Shown: piece by piece, positions 1 to 11,021 of the stretch
Numbering within the stretch: position 1 is the stretch's first letter
Layout of the letters: each line of letters begins with the position of its first letter
Assembly (NCBI GenBank): GCA_022059125.1
Contig: JAEUWY010000015.1
Location: 868,001-932,000 of the forward strand
Direction: 5' to 3'
Length of the DNA stretch: 64,000 bases
Source of the DNA: Corynespora cassiicola
Taxonomy: Eukaryota > Ascomycota > Dothideomycetes > Pleosporales > Corynesporascaceae
Position numbers and translations under genes: made by a program
The notes under the pieces: generated by a model
Seen by the model: only the letters and a program-made list of their open reading frames with translations
Databases searched by the model: none
What the model was told of the DNA's origin: nothing

Positions 1-382
1 GGTACGTTGGCTTAGGGGCCTGATGGCGAATAACCAGATCGCGGAGCGCGCGTATGCGATTGGGTTCGGCGTGTTGCAGAGGCTTGCGGGCACGCTGGAT
101 GTGGATATTGCGGATTTGGAGTGGGAGGGTGCTGTGAGGGGGGAGGGTACGCCGGTGTCTGGCAGAGGAGAGCAGCTCGTGGTGGATGGGCAGGGAGCGA
201 AGCACGCGTTTTCGTTTGCGGAGAGGGGGCAGGGGCAAGGATTTGGAGGGCAGAGAGTACGTTCTAACGGCTTTCTCGATGAGAAGGCAAGCCATGCGGC
301 GGATCTTGGGATCGGGGGCGCGGAGGCGCATGGGCAGGCGATGTTTGAGCCTGGGTTTGGCGGGCTGTTTGCGGGGAGGCAT
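1..382 (-). CDS. possible partial gene, unidentified, running off the window
   Basis: One minus-strand frame stays open from about 530 down to base 1, with ATG at 382-380. It has the C/G-rich third positions typical of real genes here, unlike the two competing frames. The readable part is basic (many Arg, Lys and Pro), with a plausible helical segment around the words RMACLLIEKAVRTYSL. I do not recognise the family. The C-terminus lies outside the window, and the start is uncertain because the same frame is open upstream of the ATG. A chance open frame in GC-rich DNA cannot be excluded. Confidence 0.3.
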   Translation of the reverse strand, partial: MPPRKQPAKPRLKHRLPMRLRAPDPKIRRMACLLIEKAVRTYSLPSKSLPLPPLRKRKRVLRSLPIHHELLSSARHRRTLPPHSTLPLQIRNIHIQRARKPLQHAEPNRIRALRDLVIRHQAPKPTY

Positions 383-475
383 GATGAGGGGAATCCAGCC
401 ACAGCTGAGGAGGACGTATTTGGTATGAATGCATTCATGGCTGACTTTCCGGTTCGGCAAGACCGGCTCTGAAGT

Positions 476-873
476 TGGGATTCTCTGGAGTTGACAGCAT
501 ACCCGAGATACATACCAATCCTTCGATATAATTAAGCACATGAAGATGAAAAATCTCGGCTGGCTGTTACTAGAGAATGGATGTGACAATACAAAGATCC
601 ACGTACAAATAGCCTTTGCCACCTGGGTTGTCAAGTCTTTCGAATCTTTCGATTGCTCAGCGCATGTATAGGCTGGTATCCGAATATGAACATCATTCTC
701 AGGTATATCTCTAAACTGCATCGCCCACAGCATGACCTTTGTCGCGTCTATACATGGATCATGTCCCCTCCTCCCAAACCCTCTAATTTTTTTTCTATCC
801 TTGAGAACAGATCCTACCCACCCCATGCAATCATCAATTCGTGACTTCATAACTCATACCCTCCTCTCTCTCC
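476..873. other. intergenic, no gene seen
   Basis: About 400 bases with only short chance ORFs. It presumably holds the 3' untranslated region of the minus-strand DnaJ gene that ends at 874. Confidence 0.5.
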
Positions 874-2580
874 TCACTTCCGCTTCCCCTTCTTGCCCTT
901 GGCACCACTCCCCGACCCCGTCTTCAACGCAGCATGCCCCAAATCCTTTATGTGCTGAAACATCTGGCTCTTGGACGGAAACGCCGCGCCACAGACCTGG
1001 CACTTGTGCGGGTTGTCGCCAGCAGCCTGGCTCACCTCGGCAGCCTGTTTGGCAGCCTTCTTTGCGCGCTTCTGGGCCGCCTTGCCGAGCTTCGGGGCGG
1101 ATGTGGAGGCGCCATCTTCGTCATCGGCGGGACCATCGAGGATTGAGACTTTGGGGGGGTTTCCGAGGCGGGCTTCAAGATCGGAGCGGGTAGCGTATTC
1201 ATCGTCTTCGTCTTCGTCTTCGTCCCCTTCGGAGGCAGATGGGGAAGCGGAGGCGGTCGATGCTTTTTTGGATTTGGATTTTGCGTCTTTTGGTGAATAA
1301 GTGTCGTCCAGATCGTCGGCCAAGGGTTGCTCGAGGTCTAGATCCTTGACGTCGTCTGCGACGCCATCTATATCCGCGTCCGAGCCCGCTACAGCTACGT
1401 CGACGTCAAGTTCGTCGTCTGATATCGGGGTGATGGCGCCGCTGTTGGCAACGTCGTCGTCCAGGTTCAAATGGGCATTCTCTTTTTGCATTTTCCGCCG
1501 TAGAGCCTGCACAGCCTTTTGATGCTTTTTGCTTTTTTCGTGGGCCTCGTACTGCTTCTCACTCTTGAACGTTTTGTGGCAGGCCACGCACTCGTAGTGG
1601 TCCTCTTCGAGCTCCTCCTCGCTCGACTCTTCCAGCTCTTCGGGATCGCGTGCCTTGGCCCATTCTGGCACCGCGTCGGCCGTGCTGGTTGCGTTCCTCT
1701 CCCTGTCTCTCCTGGCCTGCTTTTCTCTCGCCTCGCGCGCCGCCTTTGCCTTTTCCTCGTCCGACTGGCGGAAGGGGGTGTATCGGGGGTCTCGCTTGCG
1801 CACAAACGCGACCAGTGTCCGGACGGCGTCGTTGAACTGACGGATGCCCTCCTGGCGCAGCTTCTGGTTCTCCTTCTCCATGGCGCGGCGGTAGCGGCGG
1901 TCGGGGGCATCGGAGACGCGGTGCACGTCCATGAAGGCGAAGCTCTTGACGGTGGAGAAGTTGAGCCAGACATTGTAGAAGTCGCGCACGACGTCGTCGT
2001 AGGCATCATCCTTGTGGCCGAATGAGGGGTAGATTGGGATGTCGACGTCCTCGAAGTTGGCAGCGTGCTCCTCCTCGCGGGCCAGCTGCTCGAAGGTGTC
2101 GCGCACGAATCCATAGAAGCCGTTGGGGCTGTCGGAGAAGTCGACCTTGCCGCGAAACTTGCCCATCATGCGCGCCAGATCGTCGGCCGTCGTCACCTTC
2201 ATGTTGTGCTCGTAGTGGTCCTCCCCGCCCCCACCACCGCCATCGCCGCCGCGCAGGATGTCGCCCTCGTGGGCATCGTACCAGGCGCGCTCCTGCTTGT
2301 CGGACAGCACCTCGTATGCCGTCTGGATCTCGGCGAAGAGGGCCGTGGCGCGCTCCGTGTCGCCATAGTTGCGGTCGGGGTGCAGCTGGAGGGCCTTTAG
2401 GCGGTAGGCCTTTTTTATCCTTGCGGGGTGAGTCTCTTGCTAATTCAGCTGGGCAGGACACACGTACTCGTCGTCGCTGGCAGTGCGCTCGACGCCCAGC
2501 AGCTCGTAGTAGCTGGTCTTGACGTCGGCCGCAGAGGGCGGGGCCCCCGCGCCGGCCGACTGCGACTGGCCCTGGCCCAT
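874..2580 (-). CDS. jjj1: JJJ1-type DnaJ protein with two C2H2 zinc fingers (ribosome biogenesis co-chaperone)
   Basis: Two exons, 2580..2468 and 2419..874, with a 48-bp intron at 2420..2467; 552 residues. Splicing joins SDDE to IKKAYRL and so completes the J domain, residues about 24-90, which contains the HPD tripeptide (LQLHPDRN) that stimulates Hsp70. Then come charged coiled segments, an acidic stretch, and two C2H2 fingers at about residues 313-337 (CVAC..H..H) and 508-532 (CQVC..H..H), followed by a Lys/Gly-rich tail. J domain plus two fingers in this order is the architecture of yeast Jjj1 and human DNAJC21, which act with Hsp70 to recycle 60S maturation factors in the cytosol. The start ATG at 2580 was chosen because the J domain needs this exon. 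The gene is divergent from the SPX-RING gene. Confidence 0.92.
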
Positions 2581-3356
2581 GGTGTCTCGCGGCGAGGGCT
2601 GGAGGGAGTTGAGGCGCTACTCCGGGCGGAAAGAGAAGAGTTTTCGCGTCTAGACGTCTTTTGCGCGTCGTGTGCGGCGTCGCGTGTGGGCGGGAATGAC
2701 TGCGAGTGCCTGGAGTCGTCTCGCCTATTGGTCGGTGGTGTGGGCGGCGCAGAGTTTGCTCGAGGCCGGCGGGTGACGTGAAGTCGACGATGCGATGGCC
2801 TGGAAGGGAAAGAGAGAGAAAAACAACCGCGACTGCTGCCTCTACCTCCCTCTTCCCATCCTCCTCGACCTCTCACCTCGCCCACCCCCGCGATCTCTTC
2901 ACGTCTGGTTCCTGCATCTTGCCCAAGTCCCGTGCCACTCATCTGGACTCATCTGGACTCAGCTCGGCTAGCGGCACCTGCGACGAGGCACCGGCAGCGC
3001 CAGCCGGGCAACACACGCATCGCATTGAGCGCGGCCAGAACGCCACGGTTTGAGCTTGCCGCCTCGCCTGACCTCGAGCCGGCCACGAGCCGACGACGAA
3101 ATTCACGGGGAGGCTCTTCGACTCTTCGACTCTTCGACTCTTCTTCCTCTCCACTTGCTGGATGCCGTGCACCAAGATCGACCTCGGCACCGTCCGTGTG
3201 GGTCTGTCATCCAGTCTCTAGCACACGTCACGGAACCGCTCGTCGGAACCCGGAACCAGGGCCGTCAGGGCGCCACCCAGTCAGCGCGCGATATAACCCC
3301 ACGTGCAGACTTTTGCTGCTCCCACAGGTTGCTTTTTTCCCTCAGTCAAGCCCGCC
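2581..3356. promoter_or_regulatory. shared divergent promoter region of the JJJ1-type and SPX-RING genes
   Basis: A 776-bp intergenic stretch between two genes transcribed outward. It holds the short CTCTTCGA tandem array and pyrimidine-rich tracts typical of fungal leaders. I see no clear TATA box. Confidence 0.6.
3114..3141. repeat. 8-bp tandem repeat CTCTTCGA, three perfect copies plus a partial one
   Basis: Perfect units at 3114-3121, 3122-3129 and 3130-3137, followed by CTCTTCTT. It lies about 220 bp upstream of the SPX-RING start, probably in its leader. Confidence 0.85.
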
Positions 3357-4763
3357 ATGAAGTTCGGCCACGTCTTCAAGGAATGCCTTCGGAACGAGGG
3401 CTTTCCGCCGGAATGGATCGACTCAGCCATCTCCTACTCGCAGCTCAAGAAGTGCATCAATCGCCTGACCCACGAGTTGGCCCAGGTGGGGCTGGATCCC
3501 GCGACGCTGTCCAAGCTGCTCAAGCATGTCGAGGACTACAATGCCGCCCAGGCTCACGAGACAGATCCGCTGGATCGTCCCTTCGAGTACATCCTCTCCG
3601 ACGACTATGACCCTCTCCGCTCTCCCGGCTCGCCTCGCGAGCGCAAGCCCTTCCAGCCAAAGCTGCTGTTTTACGTGAACGAAAACACTGGAGAACTCCA
3701 CAGCGCTAAACTCGACGAAGGGACCAAGAGCAAGCTCCAGCTGCTGGCCGTCGAGACTGGCATGACCAGCCTGCGTGTCTTTGAGGAGACCGATTCCGAG
3801 GCTTCTGTCGAGTCGGCCGACTCAAACCTGGCCAGCCCAACCGGCACGGTTGGCAGTCGCCACCCGGGATTCCGTACCGTCGAGGTCCCCCTCACCTCCG
3901 ATACCGAGTTCTTCACCCGCCTGACCAGCGCCTTATCCGCACTAGAGTCGCTGCAGGAGCGGGAGGAGAAACGCATGCACGGCCAGATCGAAGAGCTGGG
4001 GAAGCAGATCGCCAAACTCACCGACCCCGATCGGCGCTCCAACAAGAAGCTGATCGCCGTGTGGCGCCACATCTTCCAGATTTACCTCGAGGAGGGCATC
4101 TTCTTCGGTACCACCGAGCAGGACCATGCCGCCCACAGTGCCGACATGGCCACCGAGCGCTTTCAGGAGTTTTGTAATAAGATTGCCGACGCCAAGCTGG
4201 TCGAGAAGTTCAAGAAGCCTGACAACATCCGCGCCCTCAATACCTTTATGAACATCAACCGCGAGATCCTACAGGGCCTGCGCTTCGGCGAGATCAATCA
4301 CACTGCCATGATCAAGATTTTGAAGAAGTTCGACAAGCAGACCGCCCTGGGCGTCAAGTCGACATTTCCCAAGCAGATTGAGTACCCAGAGTTCTCCGAG
4401 CATCTCGCCAAGGCCGTCTGCGCAGAGGTCAATACGCGAATCCTGAGTTCTGTCCCGCAGCTGGACGATTACAGCTGTCCCATGTGCATGGACCTCGAGT
4501 GGCGCCCCGTGAGGCTGCGCTGCCACCACGTCTTTTGCATCCGCTGCCTCATCGTTATGCAGAATAACAAGCAGCACTTTTGTCCCCTGTGCAGGGAGAA
4601 GACGGTCATCGACGCCAACTCTGACAACTTGGACTTGGAGCTCGCAAACTTCCTTAAGAAGTGGTTCCCCGATGAGGTCAAGTCCAAGCAAAAGTACAAC
4701 CAGCTCATGGCTGGCGTCGATCAGTATGGTGAGGTCTATGCTGAACGCTGCTGCGTCATGTAG
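3357..4763 (+). CDS. SPX-domain RING-finger protein with C-terminal CaaX box (putative E3 ubiquitin ligase)
   Basis: Single exon, 468 residues. The start at 3357 gives MKFGHVFKE, the standard SPX beginning; the upstream in-frame extension lacks SPX character. The SPX parts are the N-terminal helices (ISYSQLKKCINRL) and the later KILKKFDKQT block, whose Tyr/Lys residues normally bind inositol pyrophosphates and report phosphate status. A C3HC4 RING lies at about residues 373-415 (CPMC..CHHVFCIRC..CPLC), predicting E3 ligase activity. The protein ends CCVM, a fit to the CaaX prenylation box, with Met favouring farnesylation. SPX-RING proteins are known in fungi and plants. The lipid anchor here is my inference. 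It could place a phosphate-responsive ligase on a membrane. Confidence 0.9.
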   Translation: MKFGHVFKECLRNEGFPPEWIDSAISYSQLKKCINRLTHELAQVGLDPATLSKLLKHVEDYNAAQAHETDPLDRPFEYILSDDYDPLRSPGSPRERKPFQPKLLFYVNENTGELHSAKLDEGTKSKLQLLAVETGMTSLRVFEETDSEASVESADSNLASPTGTVGSRHPGFRTVEVPLTSDTEFFTRLTSALSALESLQEREEKRMHGQIEELGKQIAKLTDPDRRSNKKLIAVWRHIFQIYLEEGIFFGTTEQDHAAHSADMATERFQEFCNKIADAKLVEKFKKPDNIRALNTFMNINREILQGLRFGEINHTAMIKILKKFDKQTALGVKSTFPKQIEYPEFSEHLAKAVCAEVNTRILSSVPQLDDYSCPMCMDLEWRPVRLRCHHVFCIRCLIVMQNNKQHFCPLCREKTVIDANSDNLDLELANFLKKWFPDEVKSKQKYNQLMAGVDQYGEVYAERCCVM

Positions 4764-5167
4764 TAGATCGGCCATTCCTGCCTTTTCCGCCTTCTCCTAC
4801 ATTGCCAAGTATCATTCTGTCCCTCAATTTGGTAAGCTTAAGATTCATCTCTCCTACCTTCATGTTCTCACAGAATCCAGTCTTTCAGTCGGTCATTTGC
4901 ATTTTATAGATACCCACGAGCGACGAGCAATGAGTAGCGCTTATTACACCAGCCCAACACATTAATACGATTCTCACATCTTGTTCTTTCTAATGTCACA
5001 TGATTGGCCTTGGTTATTGAGCTAACTACAAGGCTAATTACAGCGGGGTAGCTGACAGATAAGCATCAGCCCAGGCGTCCAGCTAGGCATCATTCGCATT
5101 CCACACTTGGACCATGCTATTCGCCTCCCTTCTACCGTGATTCTACCATCGAGCCATTTCGCACCAC
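4764..5167. other. intergenic, no gene seen
   Basis: About 400 bases between two plus-strand genes: the 3' flank of the SPX-RING gene and the promoter of the HET gene. No motif stands out. Confidence 0.5.
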
Positions 5168-7393
5168 ATGGACGTCGACGATAAAAGTCCCGCGCTCGCT
5201 GCTTTTCTCTCATCGTTTCAGAATCTCACAGACCATGATAAATCAATGGCCATGCGCCTCATCGGCGCTGAGGGACTTGGGGCTTCAGACTCCGCAGTTA
5301 CCATATCACAAGTGCCAGGGATTTCTACTCACTCGTGCCACATATGCCGTCAATTCAAAGTGGAACGCATACGCCCTGGTAGCGATTCGGGTCTTCATTT
5401 CAAATTCCAATCCAAATCGCATAGGCTATCTAAAGAGATCCTCACGCAAGGATTTTCTCGAGGATGCCTACTTGTTCAATGGGTCTTGACTCAACTGGAC
5501 TCTTGCTTGACCTCGCTAAAATCAGACTCTTTTTTCAGGAACGTATACAGTCTATTGGTAGAAGCAGATATCGCCCCATCTGAACTAGAGAACCTTCGCT
5601 TCATCGACACTGAATATGGAGTCCTTGTCTGGCTATTCGCCAATTCCTGGCACGACTATGATATCAGTCTCTCAATAGAATACCGACTGGAACCTTTTCT
5701 CGCTGATAAGCTTTATGATACGGCAGAGCCAGAGCTGGATACCTCTCCTGGTGCCAAATACATGGGTTTCCACCACAACCGTAGTTCCAGACGTACCGAG
5801 AAATTAATGTTGTCGACAGCCTCGGGTACGGGTCCCAAATAGAACCATCTCCTATCTATTTACTAAAAATTCACAGATGACCCCTTGTCTGCCGATATCA
5901 AACGACGTCCGACATTAACAGATCTTGAACCCGAAGAGACCTTTGAAATGGCCAAGAAATGGCTATTTGATTGCCACGACGGCTCAAAAGCACATGATGC
6001 ATGCTCTTCCGGGCAGAGAGTGGGCATTCTTCCCTCTAGAATCCTAGACTTGGGCTCGCGTTATCCTGTTCGCTTGGTAAGGCTACACTGGACTGATGAA
6101 GGAGCCACCGGGCAGTATGCAGCGCTCTCGTATTGCTGGGGTGGTCCGCAGCCCATTGTAACCAACAAGAGTAATGCCCAAGATTTTACCGACGGGATCC
6201 TTTTTTCCAGATTTCCCAAAACCATCCAGGACGCCATTACAACTACATCGAGATTAGGGCTGCGCTATTTGTGGATTGACTGCCTTTGTATCCTGCAAGA
6301 CGACCCAGAGGACCTTTCTCGAGAAATTGCAAACATGGCCAACATCTTCCAACAGGCATACGTAACCATTGTGGCTGGAAGCTCTAGGAATGTGCATGAA
6401 GGGTTTTTGAAGCCTAGAAGTTCCCCCAAAACATTAGCGGTCAAGCTACCGTATGAGTGTCCTGGGACGGAAGATGCACCATACACAGAGGGCTCTATAT
6501 TATTGGAGAAAGCGAGCAAATACTCCGCCGGGAACGACCCTATCAATTTACGTGCATGGACCTTGCAAGAGCAAATTCTGTCTCCAAGGATGCTCATCTA
6601 CAGCACAAACGAGCTGTGGTGGGCTTGTGAAACTTCCACCTTCTCTAGTGTAGATCCATACGTGGATGCTGGCGACTTATCTACGATTCGACTTCGATCA
6701 CGCCGTCCAAAATCGCCGCTAGAAGAATGGAGGTTCATCGTACGGGACTATTCTCGCAGATTCCTGACTTTTCCAATGGACAAGCTCCCTGCCATTGCCG
6801 GTGTGGCCGCCGAGTATAGCAACATTATCCACAGCAGCTATCTAGCTGGAATGTGGCAGGTTAGCCTTAATACCGAGCTGATGTGGAGCCCGTGTCGCCC
6901 TGATATCTCTAGGCCTCTGCATCGGAGGGCACCCTCTTGGTCTTGGGCATCGGTAGATGGCGAGATCAGTCATATTTGGTGTCTTTCGACCATAATAGTC
7001 GATTCTTTTCAGGTCCTGATGTGTCGTGTCACGCCTGCGTCACCCTCGTCCCCGTTCGGATCAATAGATCTCAGCAGGACCATCTTGCGCGTCGAAGGTG
7101 ATTTGGCCAAAGTCTTCTGGAGGAACGACAAGACCTACATCTATGTCTGTGATGGAAGTCAAGGCGAGGGTAGCACAATGCTTGTCGGTAGAACTCTGGC
7201 GGATGCAGATGAGTATGTGCCACAGGAAGATGGTTCGCTAGTCGTATGGGCGTTGGCACTCACCAAAAACCCACCTCGAGGACTGCTGCTTGCTCACATA
7301 TCTGGCGACGAGTATAGAAGGGTGGGAATCTTCATCCGGATCTTTGAGGAGCGGCGCGTAAAATTTGAACGCACCCGCTTGTCCATAGTATAG
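5168..7393 (+). CDS. HET-domain protein (heterokaryon incompatibility type)
   Basis: Exons 5168..5825 and 5877..7393 with a 51-bp intron (TACTAAA branch, CACAG acceptor); 724 residues. The junction reads TAS-DDPLSADIK in phase. The HET domain starts near residue 300, with the classic blocks YAALSYCWGG, then RYLWIDCLCILQDD, then ANIFQQAYVTIVAG and later RAWTLQEQ. The N-terminal 220 residues match nothing I recognise. HET proteins trigger death on fusion of unlike fungal cells, though most genomes carry many copies of unknown specificity. No partner gene (a SesB- or NLR-like protein) adjoins. Base composition is slightly more AT-rich than the genes around it. Confidence 0.9.
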
Positions 7394-8194
7394 CTCTCCC
7401 AAGCCTTGATCCTAAGCGGCACAGCATCAGTACTTAATAACTCAAGAAAAAATGAAGCACAATGCCGCAAGACAGAATTGCGCAAATTCAGCCTCGTTGC
7501 TCGAAACAGACGGCCACCGAGTACCTCGCACCCCCATAGCCTCCCCGCCTAGTGATCTGCCTACCCGACACACAGACACACATTTCCGAACCTCTGATCC
7601 TCGATACAAATCACTCAAAACGGCCCCCCAAATTATAATTAGGTGAAGGATCACATAAGCCAAGCCCGACGCCGTTTCTGGCCCTGGGCCAATGAGCGCG
7701 TGCTGACGCTGCACTAGCCACTCCCACCAAACCCATTGCAGACTGACAAGCGGCAGCCACGGAGCCTGCTAGAGCGGGTCGGGAAAAGAGGTCAGCGTAG
7801 GGGCAGGCTGACGGGCTGAGAAGGCGACAGCTGGTTGGGTGGGGGTGTGGGTTTCTGGGGAGTTGGACCATGTCCCAATGCGGCGTACGAGATTGAGGCG
7901 CGTTTGCTGGGTCGGCCGTCCGTGCCGGGGGACAGGGCAGGAAAAACATAAGAACATTGCTGGCGCCATCTGAGCGGCGAGCTAGACGTCCGACGACTGC
8001 GCGTTTGTGTACTGCTGAGCACCGCCGCTCGCGTATATATTAAGAGAAGGCAAAGAGGGCGAACGGCGGACTTGCGCTGGTAGTACCATTGGCCCCGGCG
8101 CGGTCAGAATCTCCAAAGCCACACTCGCTGAGGGCGAATACAAGAGCCTGGAAAGAGAACGGGAAACGTGAGAGAGACCACGGATTTCGAAGTC
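7394..8194. other. intergenic, no gene seen
   Basis: About 800 bases: the end of the HET gene and the promoter of the membrane-protein gene. A TATATATTA stretch near 8034-8042 lies about 155 bp before that start and may be its TATA element. Open frames here lack coding character. Confidence 0.5.
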
Positions 8195-9246
8195 ATGGCG
8201 GCCAGTTCTTATTACAATTTTAAGCCTGTGGGCCAGGATGATCAGGAGCATCTCCTCTTCGAGCAGTCTCATCCCCATGTCCACCACCCAGAGCCGATGC
8301 ACTCTGAGCCGCGACAGTCCCCTCCGCTAAAACAACTCCATCTCGTCACCAACATGGACAACGGCAGCAAACGGCAAAGCGCTGGCTTCGAAGCCATGAA
8401 GCTGGCAGACGCCGAGGACAAGGTAGCCAGCCCTCCCACCCCACCATCCCTCCCCATCCCTACAAAAATCCCCAAACAAGCTCAACACAGCCTATACATA
8501 TTGTTCAACAAAAGCGATACTGATACATCTCCCAGCGCCTCAAATCCCGCATCCGCCACCTCCGCCTCCTCTCCCGCACCCTCACCCTCCTCCTCTCCAT
8601 CGCAACCTTCGTCCCCCTCGCCCTCACCCTGCACACCTACCTCACCACCCGCAACACCTACCACTTCGTCTTCGACCCCAACAACCACAACACGGCCACG
8701 TCGCGCACGGCCTGGCACCGCGACTCCGTCGTGTGGCCCACGTGGATGTACGCCGCCGTCTCCGGGCTCGCCATTCTGCTCAACCTGGGCATCCTGGTCG
8801 CGTACAGGTGGGGGGTGCAGAGCGCGAATCGCGTCGCCGCCTGGGTTTTGGGGGGGAACATGGTGAGTTGGGGGGTTGCGGTCGGGGTGTATAGGGGGAT
8901 GAAAAAGGAGGCGGATCTTTGGGGGTGGAGCTGTAGTGAGGGGGCGAGGGCGATACAGGAGGTTTTTCGGAGGGAGGTGGATTTTAGGCGGACGTGTAAT
9001 ATTCAGGTGAGATTTTTTTTTCCTCTCTCCCTTTTCAGTGTGTGTTTTTTTCGTGGGTGGGTGTGTGAGGTTCGAGGGAAATGGCTAATTCGTTATGGGC
9101 AGAGTCTGAGCTGGTATGTTGGACTTGGGCAGGTTGCGTCGATTATCTTGATGATCATCATCTACGTGCTTGTTTTTATGCGCAAGGGCACGAAGAGGAA
9201 GGCTCAGCGGAGTGCGGGGCTGGGTTTTGAGGAAACTAGGTTGTGA
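8195..9246 (+). CDS. four-helix membrane protein, function unknown
   Basis: Modelled as exons 8195..8422, 8536..9006 and 9103..9246; 280 residues. Splicing at 8423..8535 joins AEDK to RLKSRIRHLRLL, and the third exon restores the last membrane helix. There are four hydrophobic segments: LTLLLSIATFVPLALTL, MYAAVSGLAILLNLGILVAY, VAAWVLGGNMVSWGVAVGVY and VASIILMIIIYVLVFM. The cytosolic N-terminus is Pro/His-rich and the tail basic. A Cys pair lies in the loop before helix 4. The layout resembles MARVEL-like tetraspan proteins, but I cannot place it in a named family. The second intron (96 bp) is a multiple of three without a stop, so intron retention would leave the frame open. Confidence 0.75.
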
Positions 9247-10512
9247 AGACCGCAGGTTGCAAAATGAGGGCTGGTACAGTTGATGAAGGGAAAATTGTGT
9301 GGAGAGTTTAGCAGAGAACGATCGAAGTGCATCAAAGGCTATAACTATGGAACAAATGGATCACGAAACAGATATGGAATATATATTACTCGAAAAACGC
9401 CCTTTTTGGCCGTAATTTCTCTCAAAGCAACTTGAGGAGATATTGAAACTTGGTTGCTAATCTTGTGCTATCTATGCCTGGGGAGATCCTAGCGCTTGTT
9501 AACTTTCTATCTGGCTAATTCTATCAGTGATTTTCACGCACATTCTCCCCATGATGTCTAATAATCTTTAGTCTATTATTCATATTTTCTAAACATGTGA
9601 TGTTGTGTAGGGTGTACATTGACATTCTCTTTTGAAACAACGCCTCTACATCACGGCTCGAAAGTAGACTACAGTGGTTGGCATTGTCGGTTTAAGTCTT
9701 TTCAAAATCTAAAAGGGCCATTTTCATCTTATCATGAAGTTATAAGCTTGACAGGGCGCTAAAGTTACTTTTTACCTATTGTGCTTCGGTTCGCTCAGTT
9801 GCACAATGCGCACAATCTGTATTACCCAAAGCGCTTTTATAGCATATATGTTGTAACTAATACGTATCTGGGGAATGCTGAAACATTTCAGAGAGAGAAA
9901 AAATCAAGCTTTCGATAGATTTAAGTTCTCTAGCTTGCTTTGAAATGAGCAAAAGAACAGATAGGAAGTGTTGCAATGCAAGGACTGTCATGTTCTGCAA
10001 GTCCTGGAACAAAGACAGATTATCGTTTGTGTAAAAGCTGTATCGTTCCATATGCGTTTTCTAAAGGAAGTTGTGCAGGTTTCTAAGTGAAGAAAAGTTG
10101 TCCAGAAGGAAATGTATGACTGCTACAACGTAATGACAACTCAGAGTTTCGTTGTCGAATCCGTCCTAGTCTGAGAAGTAGTCGCACTGGCTACAATACA
10201 TTGCGAAAGACCGATACACAGTATATTGATTATCTTACTGATTTAGATCCAATCTGCAGCTCTACAAAAATGATTTCTTAAGGCTGATCATGTGGTTCGC
10301 GATGTATGGCTAATAGTAGTTCGGTACTTAGCAGCGCCGCCCTTCTCCGATAGGTTCGCTTCATAGAACCATCAACCCCTCCCCCACCTGATTGTTGACC
10401 GCGTCTTGCAAAATGTTCTGTTGGTCACTATTAACAAGATATGCAACTGATATATATTTATTTGGTGAAAATCCTGTCATAAAGCAACCAAGAGGTGATC
10501 CAATCGCCTACA
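9247..10512. other. AT-rich intergenic region, no gene seen
   Basis: About 1.27 kb of AT-rich DNA with only short chance ORFs. I see no terminal repeats, transposase fragments or rRNA. Confidence 0.5.
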
Positions 10513-10607
10513 TCTTCCTTGGTCTAGTGGTCATGATTTCCGCTTGTCAAAGCAGTTCTTCAGCTTAACAAGCGCGGGAGACCGGGGTTCGATTCCCCGA
10601 GGGAGAG
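10513..10607 (+). tRNA. trnD-GUC: tRNA-Asp (GTC) with a 23-nt intron
   Basis: The acceptor strands TCTTCCT (10513-10519) and AGGGAGA (10600-10606) pair over 7 bp with one G-T; the discriminator is G at 10607. The D arm follows TG at 8-9. The anticodon stem TCCGC pairs with GCGGG (10574-10578). GTC lies at 10546-10548, A37 at 10549, and an intron at 10550-10572 sits at the canonical position between bases 37 and 38. The T arm contains a perfect B box, GGTTCGATTCC. The gene is transcribed by RNA polymerase III. Confidence 0.9.
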
Positions 10608-10626
10608 CAACCCTCCGAACCGGTTC

Positions 10627-10633
10627 TTTTTTT
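10627..10633 (+). terminator. RNA polymerase III T-run after tRNA-Asp
   Basis: A run of seven Ts begins 20 bases after the tRNA 3' end. Confidence 0.7.
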
Positions 10634-11021
10634 GCGTTTGGATGGTGGTGATGTTCGCGTTCGTGGTGGAGCCCTTTTTTGGCGCATTTACCGGTTAGTT
10701 CAGGAAGCCTCGCCACTATCGCAGACAGCCCTGATATACATTTCTTTTTTTTGGTAAGACGGATACTACGTAACTACTGACTCGGACAAGCCTCTGATAT
10801 TGCGGAAGCTCACGCTGGCGTTGCACGGAAACCTCAATCGGGCCCCTTTTCCTCTCGGCAAAATACCCCTGCAAGGGCACATGCAGCTCCACATCGCAAA
10901 AATTCCCAACCCGATGTCTTGCTCCATATTCCAAACAGTTCGTGATTTTGATTTTGCAGCAATATATTAGAAAAAATGCATCTCTCTTTCATGAATCAGC
11001 CAATCAGCAGTTTCGCATCCA
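10634..11021. other. spacer between the two tRNA genes, nothing else seen
   Basis: About 390 bases. ORFs that overlap the tRNAs give peptides such as GIEPRSPA, which are translation artefacts of the tRNA T arm. Confidence 0.6.

Noticed and set aside
23..472. 149-codon plus-strand frame at the window start, and a dehydrogenase-like reading (NTPNPIAYA) on the opposite strand
   Set aside because: Both have atypical third-position base use; the NTP motif lacks the preceding conserved Gly/Asp context and looks accidental.
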